Assembly: GCF_018991925.1 (NCBI RefSeq) | Contig: NW_024735503.1 | Location: 4,118,839 to 4,182,838 of the forward strand | From: Homarus americanus | Lineage: Eukaryota; Arthropoda; Malacostraca; Decapoda; Nephropidae | DNA length: 64,000 nt | Direction: 5' to 3' | Shown: piece after piece, positions 1-12,084 of the stretch | Numbering within the stretch: position 1 is the first letter of the stretch | Layout of the letters: every line of letters starts with the position of its first letter | Position numbers and translations under genes: made by a program | The notes under the pieces: model-generated | Told to the model about the DNA's origin: nothing | Seen by the model: the letters and a program-made list of their open reading frames with translations, nothing else | Database searches by the model: none

Positions 1-1928
1 CGCATGAAGGTTTGAGACGACACTGCATGAAGGTGTTGAGGACGACCTGCGTGAAGGTGTTGAGGACACCCTGCATGAAGTTGAGGAGACGACACTGCAT
101 GAAGGTGTGAGGACGACACTGCATGAAGGGTGTTGAGGACGACCTGTGTGGAGGTGTTGAGGACGACTCTGCATGAAGGTGTTGAGAACGACTGCATGAA
201 GGTGTTGAGGACGACCCTGCATGAAGGAGGTTAACTGCATAGGAGGGTTGAACGCCTGCATGAAGGTGTTGAGGACGACACTGCATGAAGGTGTTGAGGA
301 CGACCCTGCATGAAGGTGTTGAGGACGACCCGTGAGGTGTTGAGGACGACTCTATGAGTGTGAGGACGACACTGCATGAAGGTGTTAGACGACCCTGTGT
401 GGGAGTGTTGAGGACGACCCTGCATGAAGGTGTTGAGGACGACACTGCATGAAGGTGTTGAGGACGACCCTGCATGAAGGGTGTGAGGACGACACTGCAT
501 GAAGGTGTTGAGGACGACCCTGCATGAAGGTGTTGAGACGACCCTGTGTGAGGTGTTGAGGACGACTGCAGTGAAGGTGTGTTGGAGGACGACACTGCAT
601 GAAGGTGTTGAGGACGACTGTGTGGAGGAGGACGACCCTGCATGAAGGTGTTGAGGACGATTAATGGAAGGTGTTGAGACGACCCTGTGTGGAAGTGTAA
701 GAAAGAACCTGCATGAAGGTGTGGAGGACGACCCGTGGAAGTGTGAGACGACACGCGTGAAGGAAAGAGACACCTGCATGAAGGTGTTGAGGACGACCCG
801 TGTGGAAGTGTTGAGGACGACCTGCATGAAGGTGTTGAGGACGACACTGCGAAGGTGTTGAGGACGACCCTGCATGGAAGGTGTTGAGGACGAACCGCGT
901 GGAAAGGAGGACGACCCTGCATAAGGTGTTGAGGACGACCCTGCATGAAGGTGTTGAGGACGACCCTGCATGAAGAAAGGAGATTGACATCAGCGTGAAG
1001 GAGACGACCCTGCATGAAGTGTTGAGAAGACCTGTGTGGAGGTTGGAGACGACTCTATGAAGTGTTGAGGACGACACTGCATGAAGGTGTTGAGGACGAC
1101 CCGTGGAGGTGTTGGGACGACCCTGCATGAAGGTGTTGGGGACGACCTCACTTTGAAGGTGTTGAGGACGACCCTGTGTGGAGGTGTTAGAAGACCCTGC
1201 ATAGTTGAAGTACACCCTGGGGTGTTGAGGAACACCCCTGCATGAAGGTGTTGAGGACGACCCTGCATGAAGTAGGATATCATGAGGGTGTTGAGAGACC
1301 GTGTGAAGGTGTTGAGACGACCCTGCATGAAGGTTGAGAGGACGACCTGTGTGTAGATGTGAGACACCCTGTGAAGTGTTGAGGACGACCCTGGTGAAGG
1401 TTTGAGGACGACCTGTGTATGAGATTAACTTTGTGAAAGAAGAGGACTGTGTGTAGAGGGAGGAGACCCTGTGTGAAGATGTTGAGGACGAACCTGTGTG
1501 TGTTGGAGGACGACCTCTGTGTAAAGGTGTGACGACCCTGTGTGTAGGTGTTAGGACACCCTGTGTGTAGGTGTTGAGGACGACCCTGTGAAAATGTTAG
1601 ACGACCCTGTGTGTGGATGTTGAGGACGACCCTGTGTGGGAGGTGTTGAGGACGACCCTTGTGTAGGTGTTGAGGACCCTGTGTGAAAAGGAGGACGACC
1701 CTGTGGGAGGTGTTGAGGACGACCTGTGTGGTGGGAAGGAGAACACCTTGTGTGTGTGAGGTGTGGACGACCCTGTGTGAAAATGTTGAGGACGACCCTT
1801 GTGGAGGGTTGAGGACGACCCGTGTAGAGTGAGACGACCCTGTGTGTAGGTGTTGAGAACGACCCTGTGTGAAAATGTTGAGGATGACCCTGTTTGAAGG
1901 TGTTGAGGACGACCCTGTGTGTAGGTGT
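1..1928. repeat. Degenerate 25-bp minisatellite array
   Basis: About 1.9 kb made of a unit near 25 bp whose core reads GAGGACGACCCTGCATGAAG followed by GTGTT. The left two-thirds carries the CTGCATGAAGG version; from about 1,430 a CCTGTGTGTAGG version takes over. Indels of 1-6 bp are frequent, so the periodicity is broken. The array runs off the left edge. The open frames on the minus strand (up to 246 codons) only translate the repeat, rich in S, T, P, Q and H, and I see no reason to treat them as genes. Confidence 0.93.
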
Positions 1929-2218
1929 AGCGTCTCTTGCCTCCTCCCTTAGAGCGTAAAATGTTTCTTATTCACCAATTGATATTCTCTTCTCTCTTCT
2001 TCTCTCACTGCTTTTCTCTGTATATCTATTCTTATCATCTTTCTTCTATAAAAATTTGGAGGAAAACGATATGTAAACAGAGATAGGAAGAAAAATAACA
2101 CAGTGAGAGATAATGAAGAAAAGAGAGAGACAGCGAGGGATAAAAGAGAGAAGGACACAAAGAAGAGACAAAAAGCAAGGGAAATAAAAGAACAAGAGAA
2201 CGAAAGAGCCAACGAAGA

Positions 2219-2220
<2 letters not shown>

Positions 2221-2279
<59 letters not shown>
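2221..2279. repeat. (GA)n microsatellite
   Basis: About 29 uninterrupted GA dinucleotides. The surrounding 1,930-2,430 is AG-rich on the plus strand and holds no recognisable gene. Confidence 0.95.
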
Positions 2280-2429
2280 AAAAAGAGCGAGAGGTCTACA
2301 CAAAGTTATGGGCGTAGCGTCCAACCCACAAAGTAGTTGATGGATTTACTAGGTAATTTGCACTAATGTCTTCCGTGGCCAGCCGACCGTGAGAAGCGCT
2401 TGGTAATCATGTTCCAGGCCAGAAGTATG

Positions 2430-3590
2430 CCGAGAGAAGGGAAGACAGGAGGAGGGAGGAGGAGGAGGGAGGGGGAATGGGGAGGAGGGGGGAGGGGAGG
2501 AGGGGAGGAGGAAGACGTGTAGGGGGAAGACGGTGAGGTGGAGGGGGGAGGGAGGAGGAGGAGGAGGAGGAAGACGGTGAGGAGGAGGGGGAGACGGGGA
2601 GGGGGGAGGGGAGGAGGGAGGAGGGAGGACGTGGGAGGTGGGGGGAAGACGGTGTGAGGTGGAGGGGGAGGGAGGAGGAGGAGGAGGAAGACGGTGAGGA
2701 GGAGGAGGGGGGAGACGGTGTGAGGTGGGAGGGGAAGACGGGGAGGAGGAGGAGGGGAAGATGTGGGAAGTGAGGGGAGGAGGAGGAGGAGGGAGGGGAG
2801 GAAGACGGTGGGGGGGGATGGGGAGGGGGAGGAGAGGAAGACGTGTGAGGGTGGGGGGAAGACGGGGGAGGGAGGGGGAGGAGAGGAGGAGGGAGGAGGG
2901 GAAGACAGGGAGGAGGGGAGGAGGGGGAGACAGGGGAGGTGGGAGGGGGAAGGGGGGAGGAGGAGAGGGGAGGAAGACGGTGAGGTGGGGGGGAAGACGG
3001 TAGGTGGAGGGGGAGGAGGGAGGAGGAGGGAAGACGGTGAGGGAGGAGGGGGAGACGGGGAGGTGGGAGGGGAAGAGGTAGGGAGGGGAGGGGAAGACGT
3101 GGAAAGGGAGGGGGAGAGGAGGAGGAGGGAGGAGGAGGAGGAGGAGGGTGAGGCGGTGGAGGGGGAGGGGAAGGACGGGAGGAGGAGGAGGGGGGAAGAC
3201 GGTGTAGGGGGGGAGGAGGACGGGGGAGGAGGAGGGGAGGAGGGAGGGAGGGGAAGATGGTGAGGGAGGGAGGGAGGGGGGAGGAGGAGGAGGAGGAGGA
3301 GGAGGAGGAGGAGGAGAGGGAGGAGAAGGAGGGAGATGGTAGGAGGAAGAGGAGGAAGACGGAGGAGGAGGGAGGGGAGGAGGAGGAGGTAAAGAGGGAA
3401 AATTATGGAAGAGGAGAAGTGAAGGAGGAGAGAGAAGACGGTGTAAGGAAGAAGAGGGAGGAGGAGAACAGGAGATACAAAAGAACAAAAAAACTAAAAA
3501 GAGAGAGAGGAGGAGGAGGGGAGAGAGAGAGGGGGGGAGGAGAGAGGGGAATGCAGAGAGAGAAAGAGAAGAAAGTGTGAGGCGAGGAAG
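2430..3590. repeat. Purine-rich GGA/GAAGACGGTGAGG tract
   Basis: About 1.2 kb with almost no pyrimidines on the plus strand, built from GGA triplets with a recurring GGAAGACGGTGAGG motif every 60-100 bp. It is an imperfect minisatellite on a polypurine background. The 419-codon minus-strand frame is low-complexity P/S/L and is not a credible protein. Confidence 0.9.
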
Positions 3591-3761
3591 AAGACTAAAA
3601 TACAGCAAAACAAAGGAGACAGACAGAGGAGGGAGGGGAGGGAGACGAAGAGGTGAGGAGGTATAGTAGTGGATTAAGTAAGATGTTTGTAGGGATGAGA
3701 TCTACCTGCCCGCCCCGCCCGCCCCGCCCGCCCGCCCAGCCCGCCCTCTCGCTCCGCTCCG

Positions 3762-4440
3762 CCCTACCTACATCCACTACACACCACCCACACCCACGCT
3801 ACCTGTACTCCCACCTACACCCACACCGCCTACATCCACACACCTCCAGCCACACCAACTACACCCACACCACCTACACCCACACCGCCTACACCCACAC
3901 TCCTACACAGCCACACCGCCTACACCGCCTACACCCACACTACCTCCAGCCACCACCTACCCACACCGCACCCACAACCCAGCCACACCGCCTACCCACG
4001 CCTACACCCACACTACCTCCAGCCACACTACAGCCACACCGCCTACACCCACACCCTCACCCACACAGCCACACCGCCTACACCCACACCACCCACCCCA
4101 CACCGCCTACACCCACACACCTCCAGCCACCACCTACAGCCACCGCCTACACCCACCACCTACACCCACACCGCCTACAGCCACGCCTACACCCACACCT
4201 ACTAGCCACACCGCCTACACCCACACCACCTACACCCACACCACCTACACCCGCCTACACCACACCGCCTACACCCACACCTCAGCCACACCAACTACAC
4301 CCACACCTACTACACCCACACCGCCTACACCCACACTATCTACAGCCACACCGCCTACACCCACACTACCTACAGCCACACCGCCTACACCCACACCACC
4401 TACACCCACACCAACTACACCCACAAGGCTTACACCAACG
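3762..4440. repeat. 15-bp minisatellite CCTACACCCACACCG
   Basis: Tandem CCTACACCCACACCG units with CCTACAGCCACACCG and CCTCCAGCCACAC variants. The unit is a multiple of three, which explains the long plus-strand frame of H/T/P/Y residues; it is not a gene. Immediately upstream, 3,705-3,745 is a short (CCCGCC)n tract. Confidence 0.92.
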
Positions 4441-4658
4441 CAAAGCGCGATTCTGTAAATAATTTTGGCCACACAGTGTGTAATGAGGGTAAACTCGCGG
4501 GTAGAAAGTACAGAGGGAATTATTAGTTGTAGGATTGTAAGGTGAGGAAGATTAGTAGCGTGACCGATTAGTTATTTAGGGGAAAGCCTCTAAACACCAC
4601 TGGCATGGACACATTAACAGATCATTATATTGACGTTACTAGACAATGACTCTCGGAC

Positions 4659-5881
4659 ACATAAGAACATAAGAATGGTGGAAACTGCAGCGGGCCTATT
4701 GGTCCATACTGGGCAGTCCCATTTACACCCAACCCCTATTGCTCATATATCCATCCAACCTATGTTTGAAGCTATCCAACGTATTTGAGTTTATGATGAT
4801 ATTTGGTAACTTGTTCCACTCGTCCACTACTCTATTTCCAAACCAATGTTTACCTATTTCGCGCCGAAATCTAAATTTGTCTAGTTTAAAACCATTGTTA
4901 CGAGTTCGCTCCTGGTTGGATAGTTTGAGTACCTTTGTAATGTCCCCTTTGTTTAGCCCTGACTTCCATTTATACACCTCTATCATATCGCCCCTCACTC
5001 TACGTTTCTCGAGGGAGTGCAAATTAAGATGCTTTAACCTGTCTCTGTACTCAAGGTTCCTAATGCCCGGGATTAGTCTTGTCATTCTCTTCTGAATTCT
5101 GTCCAAGGATTCTATATCCATTCTGTAATACGGTGACCAGAATTGAACTGCGTAATCCAAGTGAGGTCTCACAAGTGAAAGATATAGTTTTAGGATGACC
5201 TCGCTTGTCTTGTAACTAACACTCCTTTAGATGAACCCATGTACTTTATTAGCCTTGTTTCGAGCAAATACACATTGTTTTCTTGGCTTAAGATTCCTAC
5301 TTATCATTACTCCTAAATCTTTTTCGCAGTCGGATTTCTCAATAACATCGTTGTTCATCTGGTATCTGGTTTCCCTGTTTACATCTCCTGCACTGAGTAC
5401 TTTACATTTGTCCATATTGAATTTCATCTGCTATTTTTCGGACCATTCGAAATTTTTTTTTAGATCTTCTTGTAGTTTTGAAGAGTCCTCTTCAGATTTA
5501 ATTACACGCCCTATTTTAGTGGCATCGGCAAATTTACTTATGTTGCTGTCTACGTCAATATCTATGTCGTTTATGTATATAATAAATAATAAGGGTCCAA
5601 ATACTGAGCCTTGGGGAACTCCACTAGTGACGTTGCTTCAATCGGATTTACAGTAGTGCCGTTAATGCTCACTCGCTGTTTCCTGTCCTGTAACCACGCC
5701 CTAATCCATTTTAAAGTATTTCCTTTAATGCCATGAGCCTCCATTTTTCTTATTAGTTTTTCGTGGGGGACTCTGTCGAAGGCTTTGCTAAAGTCGAGAT
5801 TTACCACAACATAATTGTGCCCCTCGTCTACTGACTCGAAAACTGATGAAAAGAATGATAATAATAATAATAATAATAATG

Positions 5882-5946
<65 letters not shown>

Positions 5947-6590
5947 TAACGGTTTATTGAAAGAGCTTGGCAGCCAGAAGGCTGAAAATATACAGTTACA
6001 TAATTGGGGAATGGGTTTCGAATTACAAATAATATACAAATAACATAAGTGATATAAATAAGATATACGTATAATACTAGATGGGGAGAAGCTCAAACTC
6101 AAACTACATGAACGCCAGCTTGTGAAGCCATGTTGGGAATCATTGATCAGCTTGTGCTTCTCCAGGTGATTTCGAATAGAGTTTGAAATGATTGCTTCCA
6201 GTAAATTTCTACAATTGATGTTAGACTGATTGGACGGTAGTTAGAGGATAGTGATCTATCTCCCTTCTTGAAAATCGGTATAACATTCGCTATCCTCCAG
6301 GATTCTGCCACTGCACCCGTTTTTAAGAACATGTTAAACAACTTTGCTAAGGGCATACTAAGCTCTTCCTTACGTTCCTTTAATACTCTGGCAAATATCT
6401 CATCGGGACCTGGTGACTTATTAGGCTTTAGTTTGTCTATTTGCTTACTAACATCGTTACTAGTCACTACTATCTCGCTCAATTTATTTTCTTCACTATC
6501 TCTGTATAGAATCGGTGCCTCGGGTATCATGTTTAAATTTTAGGTGGTCAAAACTGTTGAAAAATATTTATTCAGATTATTGCTCATTTC
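4659..6590 (-). mobile_element. Decayed CR1-like LINE, RT domain to 3' end
   Basis: Minus-strand non-LTR retrotransposon, 5'-truncated and full of frame breaks. In coding order: about 6,590-6,147 gives the start of reverse transcriptase (SPGPDEI, IPIFKKGDR, NYRPISLTS); 5,807-5,640 gives LDFSKAFDRVPHEKLI and WLQDRKQRVSINGT; about 5,540 has FADATKIG where active copies have FADD, so one catalytic Asp is lost; 5,427-5,227 gives the thumb region (CEKDLGVMISRNLKPRKQ); 5,172-4,723 gives the C-terminus (VRPHLDYAVQFWSPYY, VVDEWNKLPN). The element ends at about 4,659 in tandem TTCTTATG octamers (minus strand), like the short 3' repeats that end CR1 elements. A separate retroelement-like insertion interrupts it at about 5,850-6,100. 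It is not a functional gene. Confidence 0.88.
5850..6100 (-). mobile_element. Insertion with AATAAA and long (ATT)n tail inside the LINE
   Basis: The RT reading of the host LINE breaks off near 6,100 (after QHGF and WRSCS) and resumes near 5,845 (FESVDEGH). The intervening piece, read on the minus strand, has about 140 bp of unique sequence, an AATAAA at about 5,955, then a roughly 85-bp (ATT)n tail (5,858-5,946). This looks like a short non-LTR element or SINE inserted tail-last. I found no clear target duplication. Its family is unknown. Confidence 0.55.
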
Positions 6591-7202
6591 TCCATGAAAT
6601 GGATACACTTCCCACCGTAAGTAACTCACCCTAGGGATCGCTCTGACAATGACTCACGTGTGACTTGAGGAAGGCCCAGCAGCTGAGGAATGTCTGCAGG
6701 TGCTGCTGAAGAGAGTGGTCCCGGCGGGTGCTGGACTCTGTCTCCTGTGGGAGACTCTGCTAGCTGGGGACTCGGTGCTGGGCTGAATGTCCCTTCTCAA
6801 CCTTGACTGCTGACAAGTGTGACTCCGTCTGTCTCTTAGGTCTGTCGCTCCCTTGTGTCGGGGAAGGAGCTGTCGGCCCCTTATATTGGCGGTGTCAGGC
6901 CGGCAGATGTCGTTACTAATTAACACTATTCTGGGTGTGTCGAGAGAGCTGAGTTTGATCAGGTGCATGGTGCGGGCTGGAGGGTAGTTTCTTGCATGAA
7001 CACGGTCATGACACCGGTTTGTCTCATCAGGTGGCGGTGAGAACTCTGTATCATTGTGACCGTGACCTCTGCTGGGTCATATCTTAATCTCACTTTAATT
7101 ATAAAGGGTGGGTCAACCTACGAGGGTGTACACCTCCGCATCTACTTATTGTTGTGTTGTTCTTCTTTGGGAAGTAAACTATGGTCTAATAAACAATCAA
7201 TA
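6591..7202. other. Stretch without recognisable genes
   Basis: Mixed-composition sequence between the LINE and the 19-bp array. No exon with convincing codon pattern and splice sites was seen. Short open frames exist on both strands but show no recognisable motifs. Confidence 0.5.
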
Positions 7203-7650
7203 CAGTGTCTCAGGAGCCACACAGTGTCTCAGGAGCCACACAGTGTCTCAGGAGCCACACAGTGTCTCAGGAGCCACACAGTGTCTCAGGAGCCACACAG
7301 TGTCTCAGGAGCCACACAGTGTCTCAGGAGCCACACAGTGTCTCAGGAGCCACACAGTGTCTCAGGAGCCACACAGTGTCTCAGGAGCCACACAGTGTCT
7401 TAGGAGCCACACAGTGTCTTAGGGGCCACACAGTGTTTCAGGGGCCACACAGTGTCTCAGGAGCCACACAGTGTCTTAGGGGCCACACAGTGTCTTAGGG
7501 GCCACACAGTGTTTTAGGGGCCACACAGTATCTTAGGGGTCACAATGTTCTTAGCCATTAACAGTGTCTTAGGGGCTATTAGTCTAGCTGTACACAGCAT
7601 GTCTTAGGGCCACATACAATGTCTTAGGACTACACAGTGTCTTAGGTATC
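7203..7650. repeat. 19-bp minisatellite CACACAGTGTCTCAGGAGC, left part
   Basis: The first ten or so copies are perfect, then the unit drifts to CACACAGTGTCTTAGGGGC and decays toward 7,650. Because 19 is not divisible by 3, all three plus frames are open and spell the same peptide, which marks these frames as repeat artefacts. The array is broken by a LINE and resumes at 8,471. Confidence 0.95.
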
Positions 7651-8470
7651 ACATAAGAACATACAATAGTGTCAAGGATTCTGCAGTAATAGGCCGGTTG
7701 GCCTGTGCATGAGAGTTCCTGTCGAGAGTTACTACCACTTCTATTATCCATGAATCTATCTAGGCCTCTTAAAATCTCCTTCCAGCGTTCCAAAAAGACC
7801 TACTACAAAGCTGTTACTTTGTTCCACCTGTCCACCACCCATTTGGTGAACCAGTTCTTCCTATCTCCTAAACCCAACTTATGTCCAACTTCCCAAACTG
7901 TTGTTGCGAGTCCCATCCTGCTCGGATATTATAAGAACTTTATCTATATCTCCTTTATTGATTCCTTTCACCCAATTTCAACACTTCTATCACATCTCAG
8001 CACTTCGTCTTCTAGGAACGTTTAGTTTCTTTTAACCTATCTTGATATGGAAGGTTTTAAGTCCCGGGAAATCCTGTCATTCTTTTCGCCGCAACTGATC
8101 TATGACTTATATCCATTCTATAATAAGGGCACCAGAACTGAACCGCATAATCGAGGTGCGGCCTGACTAGCGCAAGATATAGTTGCAATAAGACCTCTGT
8201 ACTCTTATTACTTACACTTCTAAATATAAAACCTAATACTCTGTTTTCTAGGCCGTAGGCCCGGGTGTACAAGTACCCCTAAGTCTCTTTCACAAGTCGA
8301 CTTCTCTAGGTTGATGTTGTTAAGGCTGTATACATTGACAGTATTTGTTATTCCAATATTCAGAACGCTGCACTTGCTGGTGTTGAATTTAATTTGCCAT
8401 TTTTCTGAGCACTCCTGCAGTTTATTTAAATCCTCCAGTAGTGCATTTGCATCCTGCCCTGAATTAATCT
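7651..8470 (-). mobile_element. CR1-like LINE fragment inserted in the 19-bp array
   Basis: Minus-strand 3' fragment of a CR1-like retrotransposon related to the copy at 4,659-6,590. It gives SEKWQIKFNTSKC, then CERDLGVLVHPGLRPRKQ, then VRPHLDYAVQFWCPYYRMDI, the palm/thumb to C-terminal RT regions, with frameshifts between them. The 3' end at about 7,651 has the same octamer-type terminus (ACATAAGAACATA on the plus strand) as the first LINE. At the 5' end the LINE joins the minisatellite directly at 8,470/8,471, so it is 5'-truncated. Confidence 0.85.
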
Positions 8471-8537
8471 GCCACACAGTGTCTTAGGGGCCACACAGTG
8501 TCTTAGGGGCCACACAGTGTCTTAGGGGTCACACACT
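8471..8537. repeat. 19-bp minisatellite, right part
   Basis: Three to four CACACAGTGTCTTAGGGGC units of the same array as 7,203-7,650, separated from it by the LINE insertion. Confidence 0.92.
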
Positions 8538-8664
8538 AGGGAAGGATGTATGGTATTTACTGGTACTTGCCGCCAACTTTAACCTACTATGAATAATTAT
8601 TTACCTTGAGGTCTTATTGTTATCAAGACCCGTAAATAAACCCTCACCTCTTGTATATGATGTT

Positions 8665-9010
8665 GGAGCGGTCGTGTAGTTGCGTGGTCGTGTGGTCGTC
8701 TAGTCTTGTTAGTTTGGTCGAGTAATCGTGTGGTCGTGTGGTCGTCAGGTCTTGTTAGTGTGGTCGTGTGGTGGTGTGGTCATGTAGTCGTGTGGTGGTG
8801 TGGTCATGTAGTCGTGAGGTCGTCAGGTCTTGTTAGTGTGGTGGTGTACTGTAGTCGTGTGGTCATGTTAGTATGGTCGTCTTAGTTTGGTCGAGTAGTC
8901 GTGTGGTGGTGTGTTGTATTCGTGTGTTAGTCTGGTCGTGTTAGTGTGGTGGTGTGGTCGTGGTGGTGTGGTCGTGGTGGTGTGGTCGTGGTGGTGTGGT
9001 CGTGTGGTTG
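8665..9010. repeat. GTCGTGTGGTGGTGTG-type degenerate repeat
   Basis: Short G/T-rich units (GTGGTCGTGTGGTGGT, GTCTTGTTAGTGTGGTC) repeated irregularly over about 350 bp. No coding content. Confidence 0.85.
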
Positions 9011-9959
9011 CTGGGCTCCTCTAACCTTCGCCACACCACCAAAACATTTACTCCCTCCTGAATATTTCTCTTCGCCTTCCTCTAATTTCACTTCCATTTA
9101 ATTTCTCTTTACAACATAATATAAGAAAAATATTACCCAGTTAGTGTAATAATTCCCAGGCATTCTACGTCCCTCCCTCTCTTACCTCCCTTCTCCTCCT
9201 CTTTCTTCTCCCCCTCTTTCTCTCACTTCTCTCTTATTCTTCCATCTCCTTCCTCCTCCTCCTCCATCTCCTTCTTCTCTTCCTATTTTCCCACTTCTTC
9301 TCATCCCTCCTACTTCCCCTCACTCATAAACCATCTCCCCACCTACTTTTCTCCCTCTCACTCCGCCCCTCACCTAAGTTAAACCATTCCCCCTTCTTCC
9401 CCAACCTTAGTGTTCTTCTTCCCCTCTTTCTCTCCACCCTACCCAAACCATTCTCCCCTTCCCCTCCCCCATTACCCCTCACCCCTCCACCTTCCCAGAG
9501 CGTCGTTTACACCTCAACAGATCATCACTCACGCCCGTCGCACCTGGCTGGGGCTTGAGGGGTTTGGGGGCGGGGGCATGGGCGGACGGGAACGGACGGA
9601 GGCAGGGGCAGACGGGGGGCAGGCATGGGCGGGTGGTATAAGGGGGAATTACCAACATCTCGCGTGCAGTAATTCAGACATTTACACCCGTTGTGGCAAG
9701 TGTAGTGGAGGGGGGGGGGGCAGTAACAGGACCATTCACCTCTGCTCAACTGCGTGTTATTGTCTGCAGCAGCGGCCGTACATCCCTGGGGGTAACTGAG
9801 GCAGGTAGAGGTATGGAAGAGCTACCGAGCACTGCAACCAACACTCCTCGTTACTTAACTCTCCATCTGCCTTCTCGAGATAGTTTCTTGGGGGTACCGA
9901 GCTGTGAGAGCTTAATGACGTGACCAAATTCATAATATGGGAGAAGTTGGTCTTTCTCG
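9011..9959. other. Stretch without recognisable genes
   Basis: 9,170-9,500 is pyrimidine-rich (CTCCTTCC-type). 9,500-9,800 is GC-rich and contains a G9 run at 9,711-9,719. Open frames of 129 and 76 codons on the plus strand show no family motif, and their composition follows the local base bias. Confidence 0.5.
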
Positions 9960-10320
9960 TCTGGATGATGAGAATGTTAAGTGTGTGTGTGTGTGTTATG
10001 GGTAGAGTGTGTGGTGGAGGTTAAGTGTGGTAGTAGCCAGCTTGTGTGTGTGTGTGTGTGTGTTGCGATAATAGTGTGTGAGATGGAGGTTAAGTGTGTG
10101 TGTGTGTGTTACGATAGGGGTGCGTGATGGAGTTAAGTGTGTGTGTGTGGCTGTGTGTGAGACGATGGGGAGTGCGTGATGGAGTTGTGTGTGTCAATGT
10201 GTGTGTTACGATAAGTGCGTGATGGAGGTTAAGTGTGTGTGTGTGTGTGTGAGACGATAGAGTGCGTGATGGAGGTTAAGTGTGTGTGTGTTACGGTAGA
10301 GTGCGTACTGGTGTGTGAGG
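9960..10320. repeat. Compound (GT)n / GTGCGTGATGGAGGTTAAG repeat
   Basis: Seven or so imperfect units, each a (GT)n run followed by a GATAGAGTGCGTGATGGAG motif and GTTAAG. Each unit is about 40-60 bp. Confidence 0.85.
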
Positions 10321-10359
10321 CTGACCAGCAGGAGCCATCTCAACACCTGCTGACCCTAC

Positions 10360-10545
10360 CAACACCTGCTGGCCCGACCATCACCTGCTGACCAGACCAT
10401 CAACTGCTGACCTGACCATCAACTGCTGACCTGACCATCACCTGCTGACCTGACCATCACCTGCTGACCTGACCATCACCTGCTGACCTGACCATCACCT
10501 GCTAACCTGACCATCACCTGCTGACCTGACCATCACCTCACTGCC
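10360..10545. repeat. 19-bp minisatellite ACCATCACCTGCTGACCTG
   Basis: About nine tandem copies with few substitutions (CAACTGCTG and GCTAACCTG variants). Confidence 0.93.
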
Positions 10546-11040
10546 ACCATCGTCCCCCTGGTGACCGCCTACAGTACTAACCTCCGTAAAAACCTAACCT
10601 ATCCCAACCTAACCAAACCTAACTAGATATAATTATTATTGTATATGGAAATAACACCAAAAATAGAAGAAAAACTATATTCAACACATCTCAACTTCCC
10701 CTCACGGACCACTGACGTCATTTGTCTCGTCAACCTGTCGTGATAGTCCTCGTAATACCAAAGTATAGGGTCGTCCAAAAAATAACTCACCCAAATTGCC
10801 ATATATAACTATTCCAAAAATCAGGGTGGTGTTTTTTTTTCGACGACCGTGTAAAGTACAGGACATAAATTAAGGTACTAAAGCGGCTGTCTGTCCGGGT
10901 AGGTTATTACTCTTCTATAATTACTGTATTTGACGTGGGGAATATAATAATGAATCCAGTGTGTATAATACTACCTGTACACCTGTCGATATAATCATTA
11001 AAAATCCGTGATCACCTGAGGAGTCTCCACCTTGACACTG
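10546..11040. other. Stretch without recognisable genes
   Basis: Begins with a short run of CCTAACC pentamers (10,585-10,615), then AT-rich sequence. No gene seen. Confidence 0.5.
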
Positions 11041-11440
11041 ACCTAACCTAACATGACCCAACCTACCTACCCAAACCTAACCTATCCAAACCTAACCTAC
11101 CCGAACCTAACCTAACCCAACCTAACATAACCCAACCTACCCAAACCTAAGCTACCCAAACCTAACCTATCCAAACCTAACCTATCCAAACCTAACCTAT
11201 CCAAACCTAACCTACCCAAACCTAACCTATCCAAACCTAACCTACCCAAACCTAACCTAACCCAAGCTAACCTAACCCAACCTATCCAAACCTAACCTAC
11301 CCAAACCTAACCTATCCAAACCTAACCTATCCAAACCTAACCTATCCAAACCTAACCTATCCAAACCTAACCTATCCAAACCTAACCTATCCAAACCTAA
11401 CCTATCCAAACCTAACCAAACTTAACCTACCCAAACCTAA
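11041..11440. repeat. Telomere-like 15-bp repeat CCTAACCTATCCAAA
   Basis: About 26 units of CCTAACCTAYCCAAA mixed with pure CCTAA pentamers. CCTAA is the C-strand of the arthropod telomere repeat TTAGG; here it is interstitial and diverged into a 15-bp (three-pentamer) unit. Confidence 0.93.
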
Positions 11441-12084
11441 TAAGCTGAAGGAGGGAGGTGGGCTAATCTTCAGGTGATCTATTTAACTCCTCAACGACTA
11501 CAGTACAGTGGTGTAGTGGTGCTGGTAAAGTGTAAGTCAGCCACAACTTCAGTGAAGGTTTTGTTTACAGGTAAATCTTAGTTAAGACTGTTCACTGTCA
11601 GTCAGCAAGAGAGATGGCTGCCTGCTGCTTCACTTCCCAAACTTCTATTCAAATCGTTTATCTTAGAATGTTTTGTGATTTAACTTAACAAACAAGATAA
11701 GTCTCTCTCGCGCGAACACACACACACACACAAATAATGGTTACCCCTCGTGTTCAAGAATGGCCGGCAGTAGGGCCAACTGGGCATGAATTTGTTGAAG
11801 GTGTAGAAGCTGTCGCCAACACAACAACCACACCTTGAGTTGACAAGCTGCATGACCCAGCGTCAAGGAATAATCCGAGAAGACCGGACAACTCGCCAAC
11901 TGCACTGGCTAACCATTACCCCAGAACACGATCCGCAAATCGATTAACATCCAGGTTCTCAATTACTGTTGAGTAGACAGAGGCAAATGGTGTAAAGAAA
12001 CTTGCCCATAGTTTCACCCTACCCGGGGACACAACACAACTCCATAACGGTACAAGCATAACCCCAAACCAGAAAAAATAAACA
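11441..12084. other. Stretch without recognisable genes
   Basis: Unique sequence with a short (CA)n at 11,717-11,732. The minus-strand open frames entering from the next array lose all meaning here. No gene seen. Confidence 0.5.

Noticed and set aside
7203..8537. CRISPR-like array
   Set aside because: Direct head-to-tail 19-bp repeats with no spacers in a eukaryotic genome; an ordinary minisatellite.
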